The notes beneath the pieces were generated by a model. The model saw only the letters and a list, made by a program, of their open reading frames with translations, was not told where the DNA came from and ran no database searches. A program made the translations under genes and the position numbers. Positions 1-10,699 of a DNA stretch of 64,000 bases are shown in pieces. Origin of the DNA: Caprimulgus europaeus. Taxonomy: Eukaryota; Chordata; Aves; Caprimulgiformes; Caprimulgidae. The DNA lies in the NCBI GenBank assembly GCA_907165065.1, contig OU015523.1:124683023-124747022 (forward strand), written 5' to 3'. How positions within the stretch are numbered: position 1 is the stretch's first letter; the number at the start of each line of letters is the position of its first letter.

Positions 1-468
1 CAACAACCCATCCATGACTGTGGCAGCGTGGTCTCAAGCTAAATTTTGCTCCCCAAATGGTGTTTATCCCCCAAAGGGCTTGTCTGAAGCTGGTCCAGGT
101 TTCCTCCTGCAGCAGCTTTCTGAGCAGAGGGGATAAACCTTAAGCATGGCCTGTGGCCTTCATGGTTTGAAGGTAGCCAGAAGGATGCTGATGAAACCTT
201 GTGATGGTGTTGCTCTCTGCATGAGTTATGAGTAGACTAGTCAATAAAACAGGCCAGGACTGTTCTTCTGGCCTTGGTGGCACAAAGCCCAGTCTGGTGT
301 GTGTCCTCAGGGCTAAAGCAGCTCCCCAATAAACCATGTGGCTTCTGCTCTGGTCCCTGAGCTGAGCCTGGGCTTGGTTGGCACAAGCCAGAGTGTGATG
401 CCAGGGCACAGGCTCTGCACCAGCTGCTTGGAGCTGCTTGGAGCTCTGAGAAATCTCTGCTTCTCCAG

Positions 469-587
469 GGCAACCCCCTCTGCTGACCCAGCTCCTCCAG
501 CACAATCTGGGGATTAAACTTGTGCGACAGAAGAGCCAAGCCGTGGAGAGGTGGCACTTCTCCATCCCTCTCAAAGCCAGCCGCAAG
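469..587 (+). CDS. XRRA1: XRRA1 internal exon (first in window)
   Basis: Acceptor TTCTCCAG ends at 468 and donor GTAAGG starts at 588. The exon starts with two bases of a split codon, followed by 39 codons including [20 protein letters not shown] and IPLKASRK. It ends in phase 0, matching the next exon. A second AG at 489 would give a shorter exon in the same frame, so the exact 5' edge is less certain than the donor. Confidence 0.7.
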
Positions 588-3500
588 GTAAGGAGGGACA
601 CACCTGGGGACAGCGGGGTTTGTCCTGCCTCAGGCTGGGAGGAAACCCTTGCAGGGCAGGAACTTGCTGGGGAACACAGGGAGAGCTGGTGGGACACATG
701 AGCTGGCAATGTGCCCTCATAGCCCAGGAGGCCACCTGTATCTTGGGCTGCACCCAGAGCAGCGTGGGCAGCAGGGCCAGGGAGGGGATTCTGCCCCTCT
801 GCTCCGCTCTCCTGAGACCCCCCCTGCAGTGCTGCCTCCAGTGCTGGGGCCACCAACAGCACAAGGACATGGAGCTACTGGAGCCAGTGCAGAGGAGGCC
901 ACGAGGATGATGAAATTCTTCCTCACATCCCAGCGGGGTTGGAAGGATGGAGCAAGGGGTGGGAAGGATTGGAGGTTTTATGCTTAGGATGAGACTGGGG
1001 AGTCCAACCACCCACTTATTGCTGCCCCAGCCAGTGTTTGTCACTGGGTTTTTGGGTTCAGTCCTGCCCATTAGCCTTGGCTGAGGGATCCTAAGGGACA
1101 GAACCCGCTGCCAGGGTGTCCCTGGAGCATTGATGTCTGTTGTGTCCCCCCAGGTCACGTCACAGCTCCCCAAAGTCACAAAGCAGCCCCTGATGCTGGA
1201 ATCTCCTGCCAAGACCTTTCTGTGGAAACAAGTCCCAGCTGTGGTGGAGGCTGTGAGAGATGCTGCACCTCCACGTCTGGCCCAGCCACTGCCCCCTGTC
1301 AGCTCCGTGACCCCAGCCAGCAGGCAGCAGCCAGCACTGAGGGAAGGGGAAGGTGACTCCAGGCCTCCTCCTGCCTCAACTGAGGAAGATGTTGCATCCT
1401 TCTTCATGACACAGGTGAGGCCAGGCTGTAAGTGTTCAGGACTGCAGGGCTTGTCCAGAAATGGTCCCTAGATGGACCTTTGTTTCTTAAGTGAATGAAA
1501 GGTGTGCACCTGCTGTGGGCACCAGTGGTTATAACTCTCCTTCCACTGCAAGGGATTTAAGGAAGGAAGCACCAGTGAGAAGCGTAAATCACACAGAATC
1601 ACACACAAGGGATTGGAAAAGGCCTTTAAGATCATCCAGTCCAATCATGAACCCAACACTGCCCAGTCCCCACTGACCCATGTCCCTCAGCACTGTGTCT
1701 ACACGACTCTTCAATCCCTCCAGGGATGGGGACTCCACCCCTGCCCTGGGCAACCCCTTCCAATGCCTCAGAACCCTTTCAGCAAAGAAATTCTTCCTCA
1801 CATCCAGTTGGTGGCCTCTTTCACAGGGTGTCCTGAGCTGGCTTGGTGGGCAGTCCCAACTGCAGGAGCTCATCAGTCCAGTATCATCCCTGCAGCATCT
1901 GCTGGAAAACTCCCTCCTAGAGCACACCAGAGCAGCTTTTTGATATGATTTCCCTGAAAATCTTGGGGTTACCACAGCAAAAAAAATCTGTGCTGGGTTG
2001 GGGGTGGCTCCTCTCTGCTCTGTGCCTGGTCCCACTGAGCAGAGATGGGATGAGGTGGTGGCTGCATGGCTTGATGCCACTGGGAGAGAGCTCTGGGCAC
2101 AGCAGGGCGGGCTCTGGCTGACCCCATCAGTTTGACTGGTAAGAAAGAGCTGCTCTGAATTCCTTTCTTTTCCTGCTTTAAGGTGGAAGATGTTTCCAGA
2201 GAGAGACCTGTGGCAGAGGACAAGTTGGAGACGGGTGAGCAGAGGTGGGAAGGAAGCTCCCAGGTGGTTCCAGAGCAGTACAAAGGCTACGAGGAGCTGC
2301 TTGGTGGAGCCACAGACCCAGATTTTATTGAGCCAGTTGGTGAGTGAAGATAGCAGAGAGCTCCTGCCCAGAAAAGCCTTGGCAGGTTGATGATCAGTAA
2401 GGTCAACCAAGAAAGAAACAGCAAAGGCTTTTGTTGTCCTGTTTTCCCTCTGGTTCACAGGGATACAGAAGAACGTGCAGGCGCTGCACCACATCCTGAA
2501 ACACCCCCTGGTTTACCAGGATGCCCAGCCACGACTGGGCAGTGTGCAGAAGCCCTACGTGCCCCAGAAAAAGGTAAAGAGTTGAAGCCCCCCTGCAGTG
2601 CTGGGGCCACCAACAGCACAAGGACATGGAGCTACTGGAGCCAGGCCAGAGGAGGCCATGAGGATGATGCCAGGGCTGGAGCAGCTCTGCTGTGAGGACA
2701 GGCTGAGAGAGTTGGGGCTGTTCAGCCTGGAGAAGAGAAGGCTCCAGGGAGACCTTCCAGTGGCCTCCCGGTACCTGAAGGGGCTCCAGGAAGGCTGGGG
2801 AGGGACTTTGGCCAAGGGCAGGGAGTGAGAGAACAAGGGGTGATGGCTTGAAAGTGTCAGAGGGGAGCTGGAGCTGAGATGTGAGGAAGAAATTGTTTGG
2901 TGTGAGGGTGGTGAGACCCTGGCCCAGGTTGGCCAGAGAAGCTGTGGCTGCTCCTCCCTGGAAGTGTTCTCGGCCAGGTTGGATGAAGCTTTGAGCAACC
3001 TGGTCTAGTGGAAGGTGTCCCTGCTGCTGGCAGTGGGGCTGGGACTGGATGAGCTTTAAGGTCCCTCCCAACCCAACCCAGATTGGGACTCTGTGATTCT
3101 GTGATCCACTGTGCTGCTCTGGGGTCACAGAAAGCTCATCCAATGTCTCTCAATAATCTTTGGTGTCTAAATCGTACCAGCTTGGTCCAAAAACACCCAA
3201 TTGTCTCACCTACCTCATGCAGAAGCACGAGCCCATGTTAATTGGGGAGAGGGGTCAGGAAAAGGAGGTGGGGGATTATTACCAGCCTGGAGGGTGGAGG
3301 GGTGGCACCCTACAGCTTCCTGGTCTTCTTGCAGCGTGGGAGGATGCCCAGCCCTCCTGCCCGAAAGACAAGAGCAGAAGTCCTGGAAGGAATCCTGATG
3401 GCCATGAGAAACACCTCAACCATCACTGAAGTCCCCTTGGGTACGTCCCTGTGTCCCCAGTCTCTCCTGTTGATGGCACTGCAGAGGCAGAGGCAGGATC

Positions 3501-4501
3501 TGAACATAGAGGCTTCCTTGAGCTGGTGGGACCCCAGGGTGTGGCTGAGGTGGGAATGGAGGGTCCCCCCACTGCAGCAGCTTCTCCCCACCTTCCTGCA
3601 GAGAGGACAAGGGTTTCACCTGCTGAACACCCTCAACCCACCACAAGGTTGGACCCTGATGCTCTGGCTGTTGGTTATCAGAGGGTTAAATGCAACACAG
3701 ATGCTGCTGAGGTCCCTTGGATCCACAGCTGGATTAACCCCACCCCAAACCCAGCTGTTGGCAGAAGGAGTAACAGAGGTTTTGTCCCTGAGATGAAGCA
3801 GGACTTGGGTCTTTGAGCACTGGCCATGTTTGATCTCCATCCCAGTCCTGAGGGTGGTACAATCCTGACCTGCCAGTGCAAGCAGGACCTGGCTGCTCCC
3901 CAGTTCTGTCTCTGCACCCGTCAGGGAAGAGGAGAGGAAAGAGGGAAGAAATTCAGACACTTTTTGCAGGGAACAGCAAGAGCCACTGCCCAAGCTAGAA
4001 CCCAGAACCTCTCTCTTCACTCTTGAGTTGCTCAAGACCACTGGTGCCTTTGTTTTTGGGGCTCCTGTGTTTCATGTGGGTGCCAGGATCGAGCTGGATC
4101 CCAGCAGCCCCTTTATTTCCCTGCCACAGTGATGTCCTCCATGCTGTGGGGACAGGAGAACGCTGGGGCCACTGGCAGGCAGAGGTGTGGGAGGGAAGAT
4201 CAAATATTGCAGCCAAGGAGTTGTCCCACTGCTCTCTTCACACCCCTGGGCTTTTCCAGTGTCTGTTTTGCAGAAGAGGAAGTCCAACCCCAGGGCATAC
4301 TGGGAAGCACGGAAGCTGATGGAGGAATTCCAGGAGGTGTTTGAGATCCCCACCACAACCGTCGGTGAGGAGGTGGCCAAGTCACTGGGTGAAGTGCAGG
4401 TGATAAAAGCTCTTCTTGCAGAGGGAACATCCAAACAAGGGAGACCCAAACAGCTACAGCTGCCAGGGAAGAGAATGGCCAAGAAGATGCCCAAAGTTTA
4501 G
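469..4501 (+). CDS. XRRA1: XRRA1, 3' part of the gene (six coding exons to the stop)
   Basis: C-terminal portion of X-ray radiation resistance associated 1, a leucine-rich-repeat protein; its biochemical role is poorly defined. Coding pieces 469-587, 1154-1414, 2183-2339, 2461-2573, 3335-3440 and 4260-4501 join with matching phases and GT-AG borders. Family-like stretches include [50 protein letters not shown] and [16 protein letters not shown]. The LRR-bearing N-terminal exons lie left of the window. Stop TAG at 4499-4501 is followed 11 bp later by AATAAA. The gene is convergent with RNF169, the arrangement I recall for the human locus. Identification rests on recalled similarity plus synteny; an alignment was not possible. 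Introns carry CR1 fragments at 690-910, 1596-1805 and 2588-3103. Confidence 0.85.
690..910 (+). mobile_element. CR1 fragment, group B, 3'-truncated
   Basis: CR1 ORF2 C-terminal segment ([20 protein letters not shown] in frame) in an XRRA1 intron. It breaks off at about 908 and is joined to a short AAATTCTTCCTCACATCCC piece that in other copies belongs to the opposite CR1 strand. Confidence 0.85.
1154..1414 (+). CDS. XRRA1: XRRA1 internal exon
   Basis: Exon of 87 codons between a pyrimidine-rich acceptor (CCCCCCAG ending at 1153) and donor GTGAGG at 1415, phase 0 on both sides. The peptide is Pro/Ser/Thr/Gln-rich with low complexity and ends in [11 protein letters not shown], consistent with a disordered linker between the LRR part and the conserved C-terminal block. 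Confidence 0.75.
1596..1805 (-). mobile_element. CR1 fragment, group A 3' end
   Basis: The left edge carries the CR1 3' tail (ACAGAATCACACAC), followed by the group A marker TGTGTCTACACGACTCTTC. It ends near the TTTGCTGAAAGG position of the ORF2 tail. Lies in an XRRA1 intron, antisense to the gene. Confidence 0.9.
2183..2339 (+). CDS. XRRA1: XRRA1 internal exon
   Basis: Acceptor CTTTAAG ends at 2182 and donor GTGAGT starts at 2340; 52 codons plus one base. The product is acidic and includes [20 protein letters not shown], then IEPV, a strongly XRRA1-like stretch. An internal GTGAGC at 2235 looks like a donor, but the frame reads straight through it with no usable downstream acceptor, so it is taken as exonic. 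Confidence 0.82.
2461..2573 (+). CDS. XRRA1: XRRA1 internal exon, source of a downstream duplicate
   Basis: Acceptor TTCACAG ends at 2460 and donor GTAAAG starts at 2574. Two bases complete the Gly codon split from the previous exon, followed by 37 codons including [20 protein letters not shown] and [14 protein letters not shown]1 starts about 15 bp past the donor. The 3' two-thirds of this exon recur at 5632-5719 with a stop codon. Confidence 0.85.
2588..3103 (+). mobile_element. CR1, group B, ends in ATTCTGTGAT
   Basis: 5'-truncated copy starting GCCCCCCTGCAGTGCTGGGG, 15 bp after the XRRA1 donor at 2574, and ending in the CR1 tail GACTCTGTGATTCTGTGAT. Sense to XRRA1. The same truncation and linker recur at 5720. 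Confidence 0.92.
3335..3440 (+). CDS. XRRA1: XRRA1 internal exon
   Basis: Acceptor CTTCTTGCAG ends at 3334 and donor GTACGT starts at 3441. It has 35 codons plus one base and encodes [20 protein letters not shown] followed by a helix ending TITEVPL. The basic PPxRKTRAE motif followed by a Leu-rich helix is what I recall of the XRRA1 C-terminal region. Phase 1 at the end dictates the acceptor of the last exon. Confidence 0.8.
4260..4501 (+). CDS. XRRA1: XRRA1 terminal coding exon
   Basis: The acceptor at CTTTTCCAG (ending 4259) is chosen because only it keeps frame with the phase-1 donor at 3440. The stronger-looking TTTTGCAG 14 bp downstream would shift frame and hit a stop after about 25 codons. 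The product reads [19 protein letters not shown], then a helix, ending [10 protein letters not shown] and TAG. The basic tail is unremarkable. A GTGATA at 4400 is a possible cryptic donor but is not needed. Confidence 0.75.
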
Positions 4502-4511
4502 TCAGGGGTTG

Positions 4512-4517
4512 AATAAA
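4512..4517 (+). terminator. XRRA1 poly(A) signal
   Basis: AATAAA hexamer 11 bp after the XRRA1 stop, followed by GT-rich sequence (GTGTGTTATTTTGT around 4549-4563) that suits a downstream element. The implied 3' UTR is very short, about 30 nt. Confidence 0.75.
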
Positions 4518-4571
4518 GTGTCCCACACCTTGATCCTCTGGGATAAAATGTGTGTTATTTTGTATAAAAAG

Positions 4572-5045
4572 GATCTAAAGCTGCTGGAGAGTGTCCAGAG
4601 GAGGCCTCAAAATTGGTGAAGGGTTTAGAAGAGAAGCTGTGTGAGGAGAGGCTGAAGTCACTTGGATTGTTCAGCCTGGAGAAGAGGAGACTGAGAGGAG
4701 ATCTCATGGTGGTCTGGAACTTCCTCCCCAGGGGAAGAGGAGGGGCAGGCGCTGAGCTCTTCTCTCTGGCCACCAACGCCAGGAGCAGAGGCCATGGCAG
4801 GAAGATGTGGCAGGGGAGGGTGAGGTTGGCCATGAGGAAAAGGTTCTTGAGGCAGAGGGTGGTGGAGCACTGGCACAGGCTCCCCAGGGAGGTGCTGATG
4901 GCACCAAGGCTGACAAGATTCCAGCAGCATTTGGCCAAGGCCCTCAGGGACATGGTGTGAATGTTGGGCTTGTCCTGTGCAGGGACAGGAGTTGGACTCC
5001 ATCATCCTGGTGGGTCCTTCCAGCTCACAACATTTGATGATTCTA
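4572..5045 (+). mobile_element. CR1, group D
   Basis: Begins within 60 bp of the XRRA1 poly(A) signal. Reads [20 protein letters not shown] in frame, then the group D tail (GTTGGGCTTGTCCTGTGCAG) and a degraded ATGATTCTAT end. Confidence 0.9.
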
Positions 5046-5291
5046 TTAACTTGTTTTGAGCCATTTTTCCCCTCCTGAAGTTGGAAAATCCAGTGTGGTG
5101 ACAAGATTCATCTCAGGCTTCCAGGCAGCAATTTCCAGCTTGGAAATCCCTTTCTCGGTGAGGAGACCAGCTCCACTGCAGGTAAATCTGCACTGGGGGG
5201 GAGAACTGTGGCAAAAAGGGCCATCAAGGGCTGGTTTGGGGGCTTTTTTGGGCCTTTCCCAGCTGGGAAAGCAGCAAGTCTGTGCCAGTGG

Positions 5292-5414
5292 AGGGATTGA
5301 AGAGTCGTGTAGACACAGTGTTGAGGGACATGGGTCAGTGGGGACTGGTCAGTGTTGGGTTCATGGTGGGACTCGATGATCTTGAAGATCTTTTCCAATC
5401 CAGGCAGTGCTGGG
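5292..5414 (+). mobile_element. CR1 3' end, group A
   Basis: Only the last ~120 bp, from GGAGGGATTGAAGAGTCGTG to CTTTTCCAATCCAGGCAGTG. Confidence 0.85.
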
Positions 5415-5631
5415 ATCCAACACTGCCACGGCCACACGTGGAACCTGTCTGCTCTGCAGTTCATGGAACATCAGGTTTGTGCTCACCCATCCCTCAGCAA
5501 AAACTGACCTTGTAAGAAAAAGTGCTGCACCCTCTGGGCGCTGCAGGGAGGTTTTGGCCAGTGCTGACCGATGGGTTGAGCTTGTGGTGAAGCAACACCA
5601 CAGTTAACGGAGTGGGAATCTCATCCGAGCT

Positions 5632-5719
5632 GCACTACATCCTGAAACACCCCCTGGTTTACCAGGATGCCCAGCTGTGACTGGGCAGTGTGCAGAAGCC
5701 CTACGTGCCTCAGAAAAAG
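5632..5719 (+). pseudogene. Duplicated XRRA1 exon fragment with in-frame stop
   Basis: Near-identical copy of 2488-2573 plus the GTAAAG donor and 12-bp linker, lying 1.1 kb past the XRRA1 poly(A) signal. In the copy the Pro-Arg codons after DAQ have become CTG TGA, so the frame stops there. The upstream third of the exon and its acceptor are missing. It continues into the same CR1 with the same 5' truncation point (see 5720-6243). Confidence 0.85.
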
Positions 5720-6243
5720 GTAAAGAGTTGAAGCCCCCCTGCAGTGCTGGGGCCACCAACAGCACAAGGACATGGAGCTGCTGGAGCCAGGCCAGAGGAG
5801 GCCACGAGGATGATGCCAGGGCTGGAGCAGCTCTGCTGTGAGGACAGGCTGAGAGAGTTGGGGCTGTTGAGCCTGGAGAAGAGAAGGCTCCAGGGAGACC
5901 TTCCAGTGGCCTTCCAGTACCTGAAGGGGCTCCAGGAAGGCTGGGGAGGGACTTTGGCCAAGGGCAGGGAGTGAGAGAACAAGGGGTGATGGCTTGAAAG
6001 TGTCAGAGGGGAGCTGGAGCTGAGATGTGAGGAAGAAATTGTTTGGTGTGAGGGTGGTGAGACCCTGGCCCAGGTTGGCCAGAGAAGCTGTGGCTGCTCC
6101 TCCCTGGAAGTGTTCTGGGCCAGGTTGGCTGAGGCTTTGAGCAACCTGGTCTAGTGGAAGGTGTCCCTGCTGCTGGCAGGGGGGTTGGGACTGGAGGAGC
6201 TATAAGGTCCCTTCCAACCCAAACCAGTCTGGGTTTCTGTGAC
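5720..6243 (+). mobile_element. CR1, group B, duplicate of 2588-3103
   Basis: Same start point and same preceding GTAAAGAGTTGAA linker as the copy at 2588, about 3 percent different by eye. Follows the XRRA1 exon duplicate directly and ends at the CR1 tail. Confidence 0.92.
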
Positions 6244-6244
6244 T

Positions 6245-8900
6245 CTACTCCCCTTCACCATTTTTTTTTTCCCTGCAAAACTTTACTCAACAACCTCATT
6301 CCCCCAGGGACACCTCCCACCCCTCTGGAACAGGCAGCAGGAGGATCCCACTTATTTCCCAGCACAGCAAGCTCAGCAGAAACAGGCAGTTCACTGTCAG
6401 AACCTGGTTTTATTCTGTTTTACCCTCAGCCTTTGTCCTGCAGTTCAAGTCCTCTCTGCTGTTCACACCTACACCTTATCTGTACACAGTTGGTTTATTT
6501 CTACTTTGTGACAGTTGGGTTTTTTTTTCACAAGCAGGATTTATTCTGTTCCAAATGACAGAAGCCACAACATGACAGATGCCTGCATGTCAGTTTGGTT
6601 TTTACCCACACATTTTACACATGCAAGTCAACAGCCCTCAGAAACCTCCACAGCTTTTGAAAACACCCAGATGAAGCCACCTTGGTTCAGCTGAGACCCC
6701 CCCAAAGGACCGTGAAGTTTTTTCACCGCCCCGGTGCTCCGCTGCCGAGCTGAGAACACGAAAACACGACGATTTAAAGCATTTTTGGAGGGAAAAAAGA
6801 AAAACAGAAGTGTAGCAACATCTAGATTTGTTTGAAACCAGAGTTTTGACAGGAAACACCAAGGACACCAGGCGTACACAAAGCTCCTTTGTAACCAGCT
6901 GAAGGTTTTTCTGTTTGCATAGTGAAGAGCTAATTCTAGAGCCAGACACGAGGAAGAGAAAGGTTTGTCTGCGATCCGTGTGACACATGAGGATCAGCCC
7001 AGCTTCAAACCAGTGTCACATCCCAGTTCCACCCTGTTGCCATCCAGAGGGACGTGCCACGGATCTCCATCACGCTGCCACGTGGAAACATCACACCCAG
7101 CAGTTGTGAATTTCCACCCCGTGTTCCCCAGCGGGCGAGAGGAGCCGGATTTTCATCCAACGCTTCGATGGAACAAGCTCCTTGTCAAGCTTTTACCGGA
7201 CAACTGGGGACAGCACAGGGTTGGTGGAGGGTCCAGGTGGAGCCCTGGGGTCTGTCCTCAGAGCATGGCTAAAGGCTTGGTTGTAAAATCAGTGATAGGC
7301 TTTAAGGCTTCGACCTCCCCCTCGTCACGTTCGTTGAGGAAACACAAAGAAGCGCTTGTTCAAGCTGCGCCTCGCGACTGCCGCGCGCGTACGACAGCGC
7401 TTGAAGAGAAATACTGACAATAGAGAACAAGATTCTACAATCATCTGGTGTCACCCCTTCTTTTGGCACTTTTCCTTCATTGATCTCATCGCACTGACTC
7501 CAAACACAAATCTTTCCATGTGGTTTTTTCCCGGTCAGAAAGGTCTGGTGGGTCAGTAAGGAACGTTCTGGAGTCGGTGGTATCTTTGGCAGACAAGGTC
7601 CTTCCATCATCAAACCAACCCTCAGCCCCTCCAGCACCACTGGTCCTGCAATCTCTTGTCCTGTTTATTCTATTTTGTTGTTGTGTTTTTTGTTTTTTTT
7701 CCACAAGAGAAGACAGCTTCCCATTTGGGGAGGATGCTCGCACGCCCACGCTGTCCCACAGCCGGCAAGGACCACCTTCATCCCGGAGAGAAGGTGGCTG
7801 CAGAAAGGAGGAAGGTTAGAAATGACTTCCAGGTAAGTGGAAAGAAATCCTTGGTTTCATCTCAGGGCCTCTGCAGATCTTGTGCTGCATCCACCATTCA
7901 GCAAGAGGTATTTTACTTCTCAGCTGGCATTATTTGTGGCAAAGGTAGCATCAAACCTGACCTTTAAAGGGTAGAGCCTGGGAATTCCTGCTCTTTCAAG
8001 TGTAATTATATACAATTATTATTAATTTTTTCTTGTGCAAGCTTACACAGACAGTGTTAAATTAAGAAAACATTCATCCCAGCTTGACATCACCTCAAGT
8101 CTCAAACCCAACGTGGCCTCGGCTGGGCTTCAGCCCAGGGCGGTCGCGCTCTCACTAGCTCAGGAAGAAGATAAGAAGGTCTAGGTGAAAAAAACCAACC
8201 CATGTTTTCCTCAGTCCTTAAGCAAAAATGAGCGTAGAAACACAACCAGCAGCTTCATCTGACTAAAAAAACCCTGTGGGCACACAACTTCCTCAGAAAA
8301 GATGGATCCCGCCTCGATGATTGCTGTGACTGCAACAGCTTTTGATGCCACATCCAAAGGTCTCCATCAACGTGGACCCAACGGACCCTGCGTGATGCTG
8401 AGGGCGTGGGCTCTGTTTTAGGGGGAAGCTGGCTGCCCAGTAAAGGTCAGGTTTGGCAAACTGGGAGTGAGGGGGCATGAGGGGTCCCATTAAACTTTTT
8501 TTTAACTGGGAATAAGCTCCAGTTCAGGCATTACCTCCTGCACTTCCAACCCAGCTCCGATTTAAAAAGAGAAAATGAACACAAAAAACCCCCTTTAAAT
8601 ATTGATGGAATCTTTTAAAAAAGAAGATATTTAAGACACTGGTGTGTTGGACTGCAAAAATCTATTTTAAAAGGGGACAGAAAGGGGATACATTCAGCGT
8701 GTAAATGTAGTTTTTTGTGGGGTAGGCTTGCTCAGAGCCAGCCCAGCAGCCCAAGCCTGGATGAAACCCACACAAGGGCTGTGAAAAAAGAAGGAAACTG
8801 TTCAGGGAAGTCTGATTCAGGCTCAAGGGAGAAGGAGGAGGGAGAAGAAGGGCTGTAAAAATAATTAAAAATCTAAATGCACTCGGGAAGTGCAGGTTTT
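6245..8900. other. Non-repetitive, CR1-free block
   Basis: No CR1, tandem repeat or convincing coding frame is visible. The sequence has mixed T-rich and A-rich runs plus a GC-richer patch with clustered CpGs near 7370-7395 (CGCGACTGCCGCGCGCGTAC). If the RNF169 3' UTR extends to about 6.4 kb, this is its distal half. Confidence 0.5.
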
Positions 8901-9186
8901 AGCTCAAAATGCTGGGAAAAAATGGCAGGAATTGTGAATAAAAGCTGTGGGTTTCCCTCCTGAGCTCGTTGCACCGCAAAGGGCAGATCCAGGCCATCGC
9001 TGCTTCTCTCTGCGCTGCTCTTTTAGGTCCAGTCACTTAATTTCTTTCTAATTCACAGATGGGTACAGGAGCAGGATTCAGTTTGGGTCAAAAATGCCTG
9101 GTTTTGACCCAAAAAATGAGGGTTGTGGTGTGTGAGAGGGCACGGAAAGGCATCGCCCATGAGCCGAGGCGGGTAGGCAGAGCAGA

Positions 9187-9414
9187 CCAGGCCTAACCAG
9201 TCCTAACCAGGCCTAATCGGGCCTAACCAGTCCTAACTGGGCCTAACCAGTCCTAACTGGGCCTAACCAGGCCTAATCGGGCCTAACCAGGCCTTATCGG
9301 GCCTAACCAGGCCTAATCGGGCCTAACCAGGCCTAATCAGGCCTAACCAGGCCTAATCGGGCCTAACCAGGCCTAATCGGGCCTAACCAGGCCTAACCAG
9401 GCCTAATCAGGCCT
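9187..9414. repeat. Minisatellite, 10/20-bp GGCCTAACCA unit
   Basis: About 22 tandem decamers alternating GGCCTAACCA with GGCCTAATCG or TCCTAACTGG variants. Within the putative RNF169 3' UTR. Confidence 0.95.
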
Positions 9415-9470
9415 AGATACAACTTAAAGTATCCAGTAGTTTGTGTGTTAAGGAGATACAGAGATAAATT

Positions 9471-9494
9471 TTATATATATATATATATATATAT
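9471..9494. repeat. (TA)n microsatellite
   Basis: Twelve TA dinucleotides in a row. Confidence 0.95.
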
Positions 9495-9913
9495 TAGGGA
9501 ATCATTGCTCTAAGATTTCTCAAAACGCAAGTGTCAAATCTGTTGAAATATAGTATTTAAAATATATAAATTTTATCCATTAAAATATAAGATTTCTTTT
9601 TAAAAAAAAAAAGAAAAAAAAATCCAGTTCAATTAGGAAAGAAAAAAACCTGCCAGGGTCCTTGCAGTTACGCAAGTAAACCAGGAGAGAACAAGAAAAG
9701 CAGCTCCTCTTTATTTCTTTATTTTAGTTTTTTAACCATTTAAGATGGAGAAAAAAATTAAATTGGGTTTTTTTTGGGGGGGTTTGTTGGGGTTTTTTTT
9801 TAGAGAGGAAATGAGGCAACGACCGTTCTCTGAGCTCAGAGCCAGCTTTCAGTGCTGGGTGTTGTCCTCCCTCAAGCCGTGGGTCACGGTGAGTTTGTCC
9901 CGGCACCGTGTGT

Positions 9914-10054
9914 TAATTATATATATATTATATATAATATACATTACATATATATTATATAATATATATAAAATATATATTATATATAATATGTATTATA
10001 TAATATATATTATATTATATATATAATATTATATTATATATATATTATATATAT
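9914..10054. repeat. AT-rich self-complementary tract
   Basis: About 140 bp made almost only of TATATTATATAATATA permutations; can fold on itself extensively. Confidence 0.9.
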
Positions 10055-10699
10055 CACTCATCATCTGGCAACACAGGGTCATTAAGATCGTTAACGCCGC
10101 CCTGGACCAAGGTCCCTGCGAGCTCTGAGGGTCCCCAGTGAATACTCTGCAAGGCAACTTTCAAGGATGATGGGGGTGGGGTTTTTTTGAGCCTAATTAT
10201 TCAAAATAATCAATGAAATGATTGTGTTGTTAATTAGTGATGGGAAAGAGCGTTGGGAACACGCTGGCTGAAGGTCACATCTGGACAGACAACACACGCT
10301 CCACCATGCCCAGGCTCTGAGCTAGCGCTGGTCCAGGCGGCCGTGCCCGACTTGGTGCCTTTAAGGGGAAATTTTGAGTGTATCGCTCTCCTGAGCTGTC
10401 TTCGTGGTTTGAACTTGAGGACATCAGGCTGGGAGCAGGGGCAGGACAGGCTGGGAGCAGAGGCAGGGCAGGCTGGCAGCGCCCTGAGCGCCTGCGTCCA
10501 CGTCTCCTGTCCCAGCTCCACTGCCAACCCACTGAGTGCCTGGGAGAGGAGGGTGATGTGTCAGATACCTCAGGATGGCTCCTCGGGCCGCTCTTGGACA
10601 TGTAAAGACAGATTTTGGGTGTGCTGAGACATCTTAGATGTGCTGAGAGACCAAGCTCCACATGAGGCGGCACCGTGCGCTGGCAGCACAGAGCCAATA

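Noticed and set aside
2235..2242. Possible intron at the GTGAGC inside the XRRA1 exon 2183-2339
   Set aside because: The next AG is only 8 bp away. Reading through keeps frame and gives family-like protein.
4273..4345. Strong-looking acceptor TTTTGCAG for the last XRRA1 exon
   Set aside because: Wrong phase with the donor at 3440; it would terminate after about 25 codons. The AG at 4259 keeps the family-like frame.
9187..9414. Interstitial telomere
   Set aside because: The decamer contains TTAGGC, not the vertebrate TTAGGG array, and the period is 10, not 6.
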